Below are positions 43,710 to 55,437 of a DNA stretch of 64,000 nt, in pieces. Position numbers and translations under genes: made by a program. The notes below the pieces were generated by a model. That model searched no databases, was not told the DNA's origin, and was given only the letters and a program-made list of their open reading frames with translations. Every line of letters starts with the position of its first letter. Position 1 is the stretch's first letter. Source of the DNA: Betaproteobacteria bacterium (GTDB lineage Bacteria; Pseudomonadota; Gammaproteobacteria; Burkholderiales; SG8-39); contig SCTY01000003.1 in the NCBI GenBank assembly GCA_004297625.1, positions 434,001 to 498,000 of the forward strand. The letters run 5' to 3'.

Positions 43710-44890
43710 CAGGCGGGTGCCGGCGCCCGACGCCGCAGCAGCGGCACGAGGGAAACGAGGCCGAAGAGCGGCCCGGGAACGAGCAGCAGGAACAGCAGCT
43801 CGGCGCCGAGGGCGCGCGCGGCGGAATTGAGCAGCTGGATGCTGAAGATCGTTATGGCGAAGCCGATGCAGTTGGCGATGGTCAGCGCGGAGCCGACGAG
43901 CTCGCGGGGGGCGTACTGCGCGCTGAGCGCCGAAAACTGCGGAGAGTCGCCCGCCACCACCACGCCCCAGAATAGCAGGAAGGCGAGGAAGAACGGCGTC
44001 GGCGCGTGCACCAGCAGCGGCGACAGCGCGCAGCAAAGCCCCGAGGCGGCGAGCTGGACAAACGCGACCGGCGCGCTGCCGCGGCGCAGCGAGGCGAGTC
44101 CGCCGAGCACGCACCCGAGCGCGCCAGCGGCGATGGTGGCGAAGCTCCAGAGCGGGACGTTGAGCCCGGCGCCGGAAGCGTGCGCCGCGAGCAGCCAGGG
44201 CACGAAGGCCCAGAACGCGTAAAGCTCCCACATGTGGCCGAAGTAGCCGAAAGACGAGGCGCGAAAGGCGGGCACGCGAAACACCGTGAGCAGGGCGCGC
44301 GGGTCGAAACGCCCGCCCTGGGCAAGGCGGGGCCCGTCCGGCACGAGCGTCAGCATCAGCAGCCCGCCGGCCGCGGCGAGCGCCGATACCCCGAGCATTA
44401 CCGCCTGCCACGGGGTCCCAGGGCCGAGCGCCTTCAGCGCGTGGGGGAATGCGGTGCCGAGGACCACCGCCCCGACCAGGAAGCCGAGCGCATTGCCGAG
44501 GTCGCGGTCGTACCAGCCGGCGGCGATCTTCATGCCGACCGGATAGATGCCGGCGAGAAAGAAGCCGGTGGCGAAGCGAGCCGCGAGCAGCGCCGCGTAG
44601 CTCTGCGGCAGCAGCGCCACCGCGGCGCTCGCCGCCGCGCCGGCGAGCGCGCACAGGAAGAACACCCGGCGCGGCGAGAACCGGTCGGCGATCGCCAGGA
44701 AGGCGAAGGCGAGCGTGCCGGCGATGAAGCCGAGCTGCACCGAGGAGGTGAGATAGCCGAGCGCCTGGGGCGCGAGGCCCCACTCGCGCTGCAGGTCGCC
44801 GAGCACCGCGTTGCCGGCGAACCACGGCGAGGTGCCCGCGAACTGCGAGGCGACGATGACCGGAAGGATGCGTCGCGGCCGCCGGCGCAT
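43709..44890 (-). CDS. MFS transporter
   Basis: Major facilitator protein of 393 residues with about 12 helices. The start is the ATG at 44890 (MRRRPRRILPVIVASQFAGT); the longer frame reaches into proA. The first loop and helix region SPWFAGNAVLGDLQREWGL and an ADRFSPRRVFF cytoplasmic loop fit the family. It sits between proA and nadD inside an otherwise housekeeping operon. No substrate can be named. Confidence 0.85.
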   Translation of the reverse strand: MRRRPRRILPVIVASQFAGTSPWFAGNAVLGDLQREWGLAPQALGYLTSSVQLGFIAGTLAFAFLAIADRFSPRRVFFLCALAGAAASAAVALLPQSYAALLAARFATGFFLAGIYPVGMKIAAGWYDRDLGNALGFLVGAVVLGTAFPHALKALGPGTPWQAVMLGVSALAAAGGLLMLTLVPDGPRLAQGGRFDPRALLTVFRVPAFRASSFGYFGHMWELYAFWAFVPWLLAAHASGAGLNVPLWSFATIAAGALGCVLGGLASLRRGSAPVAFVQLAASGLCCALSPLLVHAPTPFFLAFLLFWGVVVAGDSPQFSALSAQYAPRELVGSALTIANCIGFAITIFSIQLLNSAARALGAELLFLLLVPGPLFGLVSLVPLLRRRAPAPA

Positions 44891-44894
44891 GCGC

Positions 44895-46145
44895 CTAGCT
44901 GCGCACTTCGCCGTGTCCGAGCACGATGAACTTCTGCGTGGTGAGGCCTTCCAGCCCGACCGGGCCGCGCGCGTGCAGCTTGTCGGTGGAGATGCCGATC
45001 TCGGCTCCCAGGCCGTATTCATAGCCGTCGGCGAAGCGCGTCGACGCGTTCCACATGACCGAGCTCGAGTCCACCTCCCGCAGGAAGCGCTCGGCCCGCT
45101 TGCGATCTTCGGCGACGATGGCGTCGGTGTGCTGCGAGCCGTACTTCGCGATGTGCGCGATCGCCTCGTCCACGTCCTTTACCACGCGAATCGAAACCAC
45201 CGGCGCCAGCCACTCGGTGTAGTAGTCCTGCTCGGTCGCCTTTTTTCCGGGGACGTATTTCAGGGCGGCCTCGTCGGCGCGCATCTCCACGTTCTTGCTT
45301 GCAAAGATTTTTCCTATGGAAGGCAAAACCTTTGCGGCGATGCCCTCGGCCACGAGAAGCGTCTCCATGGTGTTGCACGTGCCGTAGCGCTGGGTCTTGG
45401 CGTTGTCGGCGATCCTCACCGCCATGCCGGGGTCGGCGCTGTCGTCGATGTACACGTGGCAGACGCCGTCGAGGTGCTTGAGCATCGGGATGCGCGACTC
45501 GCGCTGCAGGCGGGAGATGAGCTCCTTGCCGCCGCGCGGCACGATGATGTCGACAAACTCGTTCATCGTGATGAGCTCGCCGACCGCCGCCCGGTCGGTG
45601 GTATCGACGAGTTGCACCGCGGTCTCGGGGAGCCCGGCGCTCGCGATACCCGCGCGCACGCAGGCGGCGATCGCGCGATTCGATTCGAGCGCTTCGGAGC
45701 CGCCGCGCAGGATGCAGGCGTTGCCGGACTTCAGGCACAGCGCCGCGGCATCGGCGGTCACGTTCGGGCGCGACTCGTAGATGATGGCGATGACGCCGAT
45801 CGGCACGCGCATGCGCGCCACCTCTATCCCGGTGGGCCGCTGCACGCGCTGCGAGATCTCGCCGACGGGATCCGGCAGCTTCGCCACCTGCTCGACGCCT
45901 TCGGCCATCTGCTCCACGAGCTTCGGCGTGAGCATCAGGCGGTCGACAAAGGCGTCGTCGTGCTTTCCCTTCGCGTTGGCCACGTCGGCCGCGTTCGCCG
46001 CCAGGATCTTCTTTTCCCCGGCGCGAATCTCGGCCGCGATCGCGGCAAGCGCGCGGTTCTTGGTCGCGGTGTCCGCGCGCGCCAGGGCGCGGGCCGCAAC
46101 GCGGGCCTGAGCACCCAGCTGGCGAACGTGTTCCCTGACGTCCAT
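44895..46145 (-). CDS. proA: Gamma-glutamyl phosphate reductase
   Basis: ProA of 416 residues, making glutamate-5-semialdehyde for proline. The catalytic Cys is in [13 protein letters not shown] near residue 255; [17 protein letters not shown] and the ending [15 protein letters not shown] are typical. It lies 9 bp after holA. proB is not in the window. Confidence 0.96.
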   Translation of the reverse strand: MDVREHVRQLGAQARVAARALARADTATKNRALAAIAAEIRAGEKKILAANAADVANAKGKHDDAFVDRLMLTPKLVEQMAEGVEQVAKLPDPVGEISQRVQRPTGIEVARMRVPIGVIAIIYESRPNVTADAAALCLKSGNACILRGGSEALESNRAIAACVRAGIASAGLPETAVQLVDTTDRAAVGELITMNEFVDIIVPRGGKELISRLQRESRIPMLKHLDGVCHVYIDDSADPGMAVRIADNAKTQRYGTCNTMETLLVAEGIAAKVLPSIGKIFASKNVEMRADEAALKYVPGKKATEQDYYTEWLAPVVSIRVVKDVDEAIAHIAKYGSQHTDAIVAEDRKRAERFLREVDSSSVMWNASTRFADGYEYGLGAEIGISTDKLHARGPVGLEGLTTQKFIVLGHGEVRS

Positions 46146-46154
46146 GGCGCAATC

Positions 46155-47161
46155 TTAGCCCGGCTGCAATTCGAGGCCGAGCTTGAGCAGCTCGTCCCAC
46201 GGCTCGCCGGGGCCGACGCCCTTGATCGCGCGATCGATGCGCGCAGCGTGCGCGAGCGCCCGCTCGAGCGCCGCGGGCGCCACGCGGGCTGCTGCCGACT
46301 TCATCGGCCGCTGGCGCGTGCCCCAGACCCGGTTTTCGCGCAGCAGGTCGTCGACCGCCCGGCGGGCCGCGAGCCCGGCCTGGATGCGCGCGAGCGCGAA
46401 AAGCTCCTCGCTCATCACCCAAAGAACCAGGGTCGGCGCCTCGCCTTCGCCATGCAGGCCGTCGATGATGCGCACGTAGCGTGCGGCGTCGCCCTCCAGC
46501 ATTGCTTCGCTGGCGCCGTAGGCGTCGTAGCGCGCCACGTTCGCCACCGCTTCGCGCAGCGCCTCGACGCCGATCTCGCCTTGCGGGGCGAGAAGCGCGA
46601 GCTTCTGCACTTCCTGGTGCGCGGCGAGCAGATTTCCTTCCACGCGGTCGGCAAGCAGCTCGAGCGCTTCGCGCGGCGCTTTTTGCCGCTGGCGCGCGAG
46701 CCGCTCGGCAATCCACGCGGGCAGCCGCGCCCGGTCGACCGGATAAACGTCCACCACCACGCCGGCGCCGGCGAGCGCGGTAAACCACGCCGATGCCTGG
46801 GTGGCGCGATCCAGGCGCGGCAGCGAAACGAGGAGCAGGAGGTCCGGGCTCGGACGCGCGGCGTAGCGCGCGATCGCCTCGCCGCCCTGCGCGCCGGGCT
46901 TGCCGGTGGAAAGGCGCAGCTCGACGATTTTCTTTCCGCCGAAGAGCGAAAGGCTGCCGAGCGCGTGCTCGAGCTCGCTCCAGTCGAAGCTGCGGCCCGG
47001 CTCGAATACTTCGCGCTCGGTAAAGCCGCGCTTGCGCGCCGCGGCGCGCACGGCATCCCCGGCCTCGAGCGCGAGCAGCGGCTCGTCGCCATGGATGACG
47101 TAGACCGGCGAGAGATTCCTGCCGAGGTGCGCCTCGAGCTGCTCCGAGCGCAGCTGCATGC

Positions 47162-47165
<4 letters not shown>
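46155..47165 (-). CDS. holA: DNA polymerase III subunit delta
   Basis: Clamp-loader delta subunit of 336 residues. It opens with LSPVYVIHGDEPLLALEA, has the EVFEPGRSFDWSELEHALGS segment and the alpha-helical collar (LLADRVEGNLLAAHQEVQKL). Its ATG overlaps the lptE stop, the standard lptE-holA order. Confidence 0.94.
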
Positions 47166-50238
<3,073 letters not shown>

Positions 50239-50270
50239 TTATAAGCGGCACGCTTGAATCGGGGAGGAAC

Positions 50271-51137
50271 ATGAGAGCGCTCCTGATCCGTGCCTTGTTC
50301 GCCGCAGCGCTGTTCGCCGCTGCAGGCGCGAACGCGCAGCCCGCCGCCGTCGTCGAAGGCGTGCAGATGCCCGCCTGGGTGGAACGCGACGGCGTGCGCA
50401 GTCCCATCCAGCCTGGAATGCTGTTGCAGCCGGGCGACGTGATCCACACGGGCGCAGGTTCACGGCTCAGGGTGCGCATGTCGGAAAAAAGCCTCGTCAA
50501 GCTGGGCGAGAACGGCCATCTGCGCTTCACCCAGCTCTCGGCGACCAAGGAGCTTTTCAAGGCCGCGCTCGGCGTGCTCGAAGGCGCCTTCCGCTTTACC
50601 ACCGATATTGCGGTCAAGAACCGGCGCCGCGAGGTGAGCATCACGGTCGCGAACGTCACCGCCGGCTTGCGCGGCACCGACTTATGGGGACGATCGCACG
50701 ACGACATGCAGGTCGTGTGCTTGATCGAAGGCGCGATCGAAGTCGGCGCGCCCGGCGAGCAGCCGGCGGTGATGGACCAGCCGCGCCAGTTCTACCGTCG
50801 CGTCGGCGGGCAAACGCAGCCGATCGGGTTCATCGAGCCCGCGCAGCTCGCGCAGTGGTCGCAGCAAACCGAGATCCGGCCGGGCCGCGGCGCTCTGCGC
50901 AGCGGCGGGCGCTTCCAGGTCGTTCTCGCGCGCGCTGCGAGCCAGGCGGATGCGTTGAAGGTCTACGACGAGCTGCGCGCCGCCGGCTATCCGGCCGAGA
51001 TCGCGCCGCGGCGCGAAGCCGAGGCGCTGACCTATGTCGTGCGCATCCGCCAGCTGCCTTCGCGCGCCGAAGCGCAAGCGCTGGCGAAGGAGCTGAGCGG
51101 CAAGTTCGGCATCGGCGAAGCGAGCGTCGGCGGCTAG
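50271..51137 (+). CDS. FecR-domain protein with C-terminal SPOR domain
   Basis: A 288-residue secreted protein. A GGGGAGGAAC site precedes the ATG; the signal peptide ends near GANAQ (residue 23). Residues about 50-130 form a FecR-type domain (LQPGDVIHTGAGSRLRVRM, VTAGLRGTDLWGRS); residues about 205-285 form a SPOR repeat pair (GGRFQVVLARAASQADALKV). SPOR domains bind denuded septal peptidoglycan. Envelope role inferred; no partner sigma factor is nearby. Confidence 0.85.
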   Translation: MRALLIRALFAAALFAAAGANAQPAAVVEGVQMPAWVERDGVRSPIQPGMLLQPGDVIHTGAGSRLRVRMSEKSLVKLGENGHLRFTQLSATKELFKAALGVLEGAFRFTTDIAVKNRRREVSITVANVTAGLRGTDLWGRSHDDMQVVCLIEGAIEVGAPGEQPAVMDQPRQFYRRVGGQTQPIGFIEPAQLAQWSQQTEIRPGRGALRSGGRFQVVLARAASQADALKVYDELRAAGYPAEIAPRREAEALTYVVRIRQLPSRAEAQALAKELSGKFGIGEASVGG

Positions 51138-51214
51138 CTCGCCTTCGCATCCGGCTAGCATTTCCCTTGGGCTACGCCCTTGCGCTGGGCACGGCCCGGC
51201 TCGAAAACCAAACC

Positions 51215-51511
51215 CTAAGCGGGCAAGGCGCGGAACAGCCGTGCGCCCGCAAGAAGCGGCAACTGCGGATGCGCCACCCAATGACTCCAGGCGCGCGCGA
51301 GCCGAGTGCCGTACAAGCGCGCGGCGAGCCATAGCGAGGGCGCAACGGCGCTGAGCCCATCCAGGAAACGCAAATGCTCATCGTCGAAGAAACGCTCGAT
51401 GCCGCCGGAGTCCGGTCCGTTAAACCACGCGAACGCGGCGGGCACGTTGCGGTGCGGACAAACCGGATAAAGAAGCTCCTCGTCCATGCGAGCACCGTAG
51501 CCGTCGGGCAT
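51215..51511 (-). CDS. Small conserved-looking protein of unknown function
   Basis: A possible 98-residue protein, start ATG at 51511 or 51487 (the second begins MDEELLYPVCPHRNVP). It has aromatic and hydrophobic content typical of a folded protein, with a central FFDDEHLRFLDGL and a basic, Trp-containing C terminus. I recognise no family and see no good ribosome binding site. It fills the gap between the FecR-SPOR gene and uvrD. It could be a chance frame. Confidence 0.45.
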   Translation of the reverse strand: MPDGYGARMDEELLYPVCPHRNVPAAFAWFNGPDSGGIERFFDDEHLRFLDGLSAVAPSLWLAARLYGTRLARAWSHWVAHPQLPLLAGARLFRALPA

Positions 51512-51625
51512 CACGTCGGCGAACCGAAGCAGCGCAGCAACTGCGAAATGCGATCGCGGCAGTGACGCGAAAACAACAATCGAGCGCGCAAGCGTCGCCG
51601 CGCGGCGACGGTTCGATGGGGGATT

Positions 51626-51631
51626 TATAAT
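51626..51631 (+). promoter_or_regulatory. Perfect -10 box (TATAAT) before uvrD
   Basis: TATAAT lies 10 bases before the likely uvrD TTG start. No good -35 box is visible at 16-18 bp. If used, transcription would start at or within a few bases of the start codon. Confidence 0.45.
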
Positions 51632-51640
51632 GCGCAGGCC

Positions 51641-53782
51641 TTGTCGCTTCACCTTGAGCACCTCAACCCCGAGCAGCTTGCCGCAGTCACGGCGCCCGAT
51701 GAGCATGCGCTGATCCTCGCCGGAGCGGGGAGCGGCAAGACGCGCGTGCTTACGACGCGCATCGCCTGGCTTGTAAAGAGCGGCCGCGTGGCGCCCTCCG
51801 GCATCCTTGCCGTGACGTTCACCAACAAGGCGGCCCGCGAGATGCTGACGCGCATAAGCGCCATGCTGCCGCTGAACCCGCGCGGCATGTGGATCGGCAC
51901 CTTCCACGGCCTGTGCAACCGCATGCTGCGGGCGCACCACCGCGAGGTCGGCCTGCCGCAGACCTTCGGCATCCTCGACTCGCAGGACCAGCTCGCCGCG
52001 ATCAAGCGGATGCTGAAGGGCATGAACGTCGACGAGGACCGCTTTCCGCCGCGCGAGCTGATGTACTTCATCAACGCGCAGAAGGAAGAAGGCATCCGGG
52101 CGCGCGACGTGGCGCTCACGGACGAGACGGTGCGCGGCTACGCCGGGCTCTACGCCGCCTACGAAGAGCAATGCCAGCGCGAAGCTGTGGTCGATTTCGC
52201 GGAGCTGCTGCTCCGGTGTTTCGAGTTATTGGTAAGGAATGAGGTGCTGCGCGCGCACTACTCGCAGCGCTTCCGCCACATCCTGGTCGACGAATTCCAG
52301 GACACCAACCGCCTGCAGTACCGCTGGCTCAAGCTCCTCGCCGGGCGCTCGTCCTGCCTCTTCGCCGTCGGCGACGACGACCAGTCGATCTACGCCTTCC
52401 GCGGCGCGAACGTCGGCAACATGGCCGACTTCGAGCGCGACTTCAACGTGCGAAGCGTGGTGCGCCTCGAGCAGAACTACCGCTCGCACGGCAACATCCT
52501 CGATGCCGCCAACGCGCTCATCTCGAATAACCGCAACCGCCTGGGCAAGAACCTGTGGACCTCGGCCGGCGCAGGCGAGCCGCTGCGCGTTTTCGAAGGC
52601 CAGTCGGACACCGACGAGGCGCGCTGGCTCGTGGAGGAGGTCCAGGCGCTCGCGCGCGAGGGCATGCGGCTTTCGCACATCGGGGTGCTCTATCGCTCGA
52701 ACGCGCAATCCCGGGTCCTGGAGCACGCGCTTTTTTCGCAGGGAATCGCGTACCGCGTGTACGGCGGCCTGCGCTTTTTCGAGCGCGCCGAGATCAAGCA
52801 CGCGCTCGCCTACTTGCGGCTCGTGGCCACGCCGGACGACGACAACGCATTTTTACGCGTGGTGAACTTTCCGGCGCGCGGCATCGGCGCGAGAACCCTC
52901 GAGCAGATCCAGGATCTTGCCCGTAAAGAGAGCGTTTCCTTGTTCAAGGCTGCGGGTGGCAAGGCCGCGGCGTTCAAGAAATTGATCGACGACCTGCGCG
53001 CCGAAGTGCAGGGGCTGGCGCTGCCCGAGCTCGTCGAGGTCGTGGTCGAGCGCAGCGGCCTCGTCGAGCATTACAAGACCGAGCGCGAGGGCGCCGAGCG
53101 CATCGAGAACCTGGAGGAGCTCGTGAACGCCGCAGCGGCGTTCGTGCAGGAGGACCGCGAGCTCGAGGAGGGCGAGCCGGCCGACCCGCTCACCGCGTTT
53201 CTGACGCACGCCGCACTCGAGGCGGGCGAGCACCAGGCCGGCGAGGGCCAGGAAGCGCTGCAGATGATGACGGTGCACTCGGCGAAGGGCCTCGAGTTCG
53301 ACGCGGTGTTTCTCACCGGACTCGAGGAGGGCCTGTTCCCGCACGAGCAAAGCGTCACCGAGCGCGACGGCCTGGAGGAGGAGCGCCGGCTCGCGTACGT
53401 AGCGATCACCCGGGCGCGCCAGCGCCTCTACCTCTCGCACGCGCAGACGCGCATGCTGCACGGACAGACGCGCTACAACATCCCGTCGCGCTTTCTCGAG
53501 GAGATCCCGCAGGGGTTGATGAAGTGGCTGACCCCGCGCTTCTCGAAGCAGAAGGCGTTCGCGCCAGACTTTTCGAGAACTAAGGAATCTTTTCCACAAA
53601 AGAAGCCGGCGCGCGACGTGGGCGGCTTTCGCATCGGCCAGAACGTCACCCACCCGAAGTTCGGCGCCGGCGTCATCGTCGACCTGGAGGGGCAGGGCGC
53701 CGACGTGCGGGTCCAGGTGAATTTCCGCCATCACGGCTTGAAGCTCCTCGCCCTCGCCGTAGCCAAGCTCGAGGCGGCTTAA
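51641..53782 (+). CDS. uvrD: UvrD/Rep-family DNA helicase (helicase II)
   Basis: Superfamily 1 helicase of 713 residues. Motif Q/I: LNPEQLAAVTAP then LAGAGSGKT; motif II VDEFQDTNRLQY; motif III GDDDQSIYAFRGA; motif IV LEQNYRSHGNIL; motif V TVHSAKGLEFDAVFL; motif VI YVAITRARQRLYLSH. The C-terminal FRIGQNVTHPKFGAGVIVDL is the UvrD Tudor-like domain. It unwinds DNA in excision and mismatch repair. The start is TTG at 51641; the ATG at 51630 is out of frame. Confidence 0.93.
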   Translation: MSLHLEHLNPEQLAAVTAPDEHALILAGAGSGKTRVLTTRIAWLVKSGRVAPSGILAVTFTNKAAREMLTRISAMLPLNPRGMWIGTFHGLCNRMLRAHHREVGLPQTFGILDSQDQLAAIKRMLKGMNVDEDRFPPRELMYFINAQKEEGIRARDVALTDETVRGYAGLYAAYEEQCQREAVVDFAELLLRCFELLVRNEVLRAHYSQRFRHILVDEFQDTNRLQYRWLKLLAGRSSCLFAVGDDDQSIYAFRGANVGNMADFERDFNVRSVVRLEQNYRSHGNILDAANALISNNRNRLGKNLWTSAGAGEPLRVFEGQSDTDEARWLVEEVQALAREGMRLSHIGVLYRSNAQSRVLEHALFSQGIAYRVYGGLRFFERAEIKHALAYLRLVATPDDDNAFLRVVNFPARGIGARTLEQIQDLARKESVSLFKAAGGKAAAFKKLIDDLRAEVQGLALPELVEVVVERSGLVEHYKTEREGAERIENLEELVNAAAAFVQEDRELEEGEPADPLTAFLTHAALEAGEHQAGEGQEALQMMTVHSAKGLEFDAVFLTGLEEGLFPHEQSVTERDGLEEERRLAYVAITRARQRLYLSHAQTRMLHGQTRYNIPSRFLEEIPQGLMKWLTPRFSKQKAFAPDFSRTKESFPQKKPARDVGGFRIGQNVTHPKFGAGVIVDLEGQGADVRVQVNFRHHGLKLLALAVAKLEAA

Positions 53783-53804
53783 TTCGACTTGTCAGGAGAC
53801 CTAT

Positions 53805-54653
53805 ATGGAACTCAAGAGAATCGGCGTCGTCGGCGCCGGAACCATGGGAAACGGCATCAGCCAGGCCTTCGCGGTCGCAGGCGTCGAGGTGGTCATGACC
53901 GACGTCGCGCAAGCCCCGCTTGAGCGCGGCAGCGCCGCCATAGCGTCGAGCCTCGAGCGGCTGGTGAAGAAGGACAAGCTCTCGGCCGCCGACAAGGCCG
54001 CGGCGCTCGCGCGCATCCGCGGCGCGACCGACCTCGCCGCCGTGAAGGACTGCGAGCTCGTGATCGAGGCGGCGACCGAGAACCTGCCGCTCAAGCTCAA
54101 GGTCTTCGCCGAGCTCGACAGGCTCGCGGCACCGAATGCCGTGATCGCCACGAACACCTCCTCGATCTCGATTTCGCGGCTCGCCGCGGCGACCCAGCGT
54201 CCCGAGCGCGTGATCGGCATGCATTTCTTCAACCCGGTCGCCGTGATGGCGCTCGTGGAGCTCATCCGCGGGCTGCAGACTTCGCAGGAGACCTACGCGC
54301 TCGCGGAGGCGGCGGCGCGGCGCGTCGGCAAGACGCCGGTGCAGGTGAGGAACAGCCCGGGCTTCGTCGTCAACCGCCTGCTTTGCCCGATGATCAACGA
54401 GGCGGTCTTCGCGCTCGCCGAAGGGCTGGCGAGCGCCGGCGAGATCGACGAGGCGATGAAGCTCGGCGCGAACCACCCGATCGGGCCGCTCGCGCTGTGC
54501 GATCTCATCGGCCTGGATGTCGAGCTGGCGGTGATGCAGGTGCTCTTCGAGGGCTTCAAGGACTCGAAGTACCGCCCGGCGCCGCTGCTCGTCGAGATGG
54601 TGGAAGCGGGCTTCCTCGGCCGCAAGACCGGCCGCGGCTTCTTCAAGTACTAG
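53805..54653 (+). CDS. 3-hydroxybutyryl-CoA / 3-hydroxyacyl-CoA dehydrogenase
   Basis: NAD-dependent dehydrogenase of 282 residues, Hbd/PaaH type. IGVVGAGTMGNGISQ is the nucleotide motif; ATNTSSISI then RVIGMHFFNPV holds the catalytic His; RNSPGFVVNRLL opens the helical domain. A CAGGAG site precedes the ATG. It acts in butanoate, PHB or phenylacetate beta-oxidation; no pathway partners are adjacent. Confidence 0.93.
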   Translation: MELKRIGVVGAGTMGNGISQAFAVAGVEVVMTDVAQAPLERGSAAIASSLERLVKKDKLSAADKAAALARIRGATDLAAVKDCELVIEAATENLPLKLKVFAELDRLAAPNAVIATNTSSISISRLAAATQRPERVIGMHFFNPVAVMALVELIRGLQTSQETYALAEAAARRVGKTPVQVRNSPGFVVNRLLCPMINEAVFALAEGLASAGEIDEAMKLGANHPIGPLALCDLIGLDVELAVMQVLFEGFKDSKYRPAPLLVEMVEAGFLGRKTGRGFFKY

Positions 54654-54675
54654 GGCCGCCTGGAATCATGCCGCG

Positions 54676-54963
54676 CTATTTGTGGGCAATCGGCTTCTCG
54701 GTGAACAAATAATCCTTCAGCTCTTTGGAGAGCACCGGATCCCTGCGGCGAATCCACTCGAGCACCATGCAGGCGTGTTCTTTTTCCTCGTCGCGATTGT
54801 GAGCCAGTATCGCCCTGAGCTCTTCATCCTTGCACGCATCGGCACGCTGGTTGTACCAGTCGACCGCTTCCAATTCTTCCATCAGGGAAACGATCGCCCT
54901 GTGCATATCGCGCGTTTCGTCGGACAACTCCTCGACCGGCTCGTGGTAACCGACGCTTGCCAT
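54676..54963 (-). CDS. Encapsulated-ferritin (EncFtn)-type ferritin-like protein, no visible cargo tail
   Basis: A 95-residue two-helix ferritin-like protein. SLMEELEAVDWYNQRADA (about residues 26-43) and LAHNRDEEKEHACM (about 53-66) carry the Glu, Trp, Tyr and His residues of the EncFtn ferroxidase site, formed at a dimer interface; the ending RDPVLSKELKDYLFTEKPI is also typical. EncFtn proteins oxidise Fe(II) and are normally loaded into encapsulin by a C-terminal LTVGSL-like peptide. Here the protein stops at AHK with no such tail, and no encapsulin gene is in the window. AAGGA precedes the ATG at 54963. Confidence 0.85.
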   Translation of the reverse strand: MASVGYHEPVEELSDETRDMHRAIVSLMEELEAVDWYNQRADACKDEELRAILAHNRDEEKEHACMVLEWIRRRDPVLSKELKDYLFTEKPIAHK

Positions 54964-55022
54964 CGCTCTGTCCTTCGTCCTGGTTGATAAAAAACTTCCC
55001 GGGCATAGTAGTCCGGCGCGTC

Positions 55023-55409
55023 TCACGAGAGAAGTGCGACGAGCGTGTAGCGCGCAAGGCGCCCGGCGGCCATGAAGGCGAGCGCGGCGGGCCAGCGGAT
55101 GCGCAGCCAGCCGGCCGCGACGCAAAGGCCGTCGCCGATCAGCGGAAGGAAGGCAAGGAAGGTGACCGGGGCGCCGTAGCGCCGCAGCCAGTCGATCGCT
55201 CTTGCGTTCAACTTCTTTTGCGGGATGAGGCGGCCGATCAGGTAGGACGTCATGCCGCCGGCGGTATTGCCGAGAGTGGCGAGCGCCACCGCAAGCGCGG
55301 TGCGTTCCGGGTGCGCCTGGAGATAGGCATAGAGCGCCGCTTCTGAAGGCAGCGGCACCAGCGTGGAGGCGAAGAAGCTCGCGGCAAGCAGCCCGAGAAG
55401 TTCGGTCAT
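55023..55409 (-). CDS. YqaA-type membrane protein (DedA/VTT-related)
   Basis: A 128-residue membrane protein with about four hydrophobic segments: LLGLLAASFFASTLVPLPSE at the N terminus, LATLGNTAGGMTSYLIGR, and FLAFLPLIGDGLCVAAGWLR, the YqaA pattern. It is related to DedA proteins, which affect membrane lipid and proton balance. It reads divergently from ilvA with 28 bp between starts. Confidence 0.85.
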   Translation of the reverse strand: MTELLGLLAASFFASTLVPLPSEAALYAYLQAHPERTALAVALATLGNTAGGMTSYLIGRLIPQKKLNARAIDWLRRYGAPVTFLAFLPLIGDGLCVAAGWLRIRWPAALAFMAAGRLARYTLVALLS

Positions 55410-55437
55410 GCTAAATTCGGCGGCTCCGGGGGGCGTA

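Noticed and set aside
51137..51175. GGCTAGC repeats after the FecR-SPOR gene as a terminator
   Set aside because: They are direct copies of a short self-palindromic hexamer with no stable stem and no T-run.
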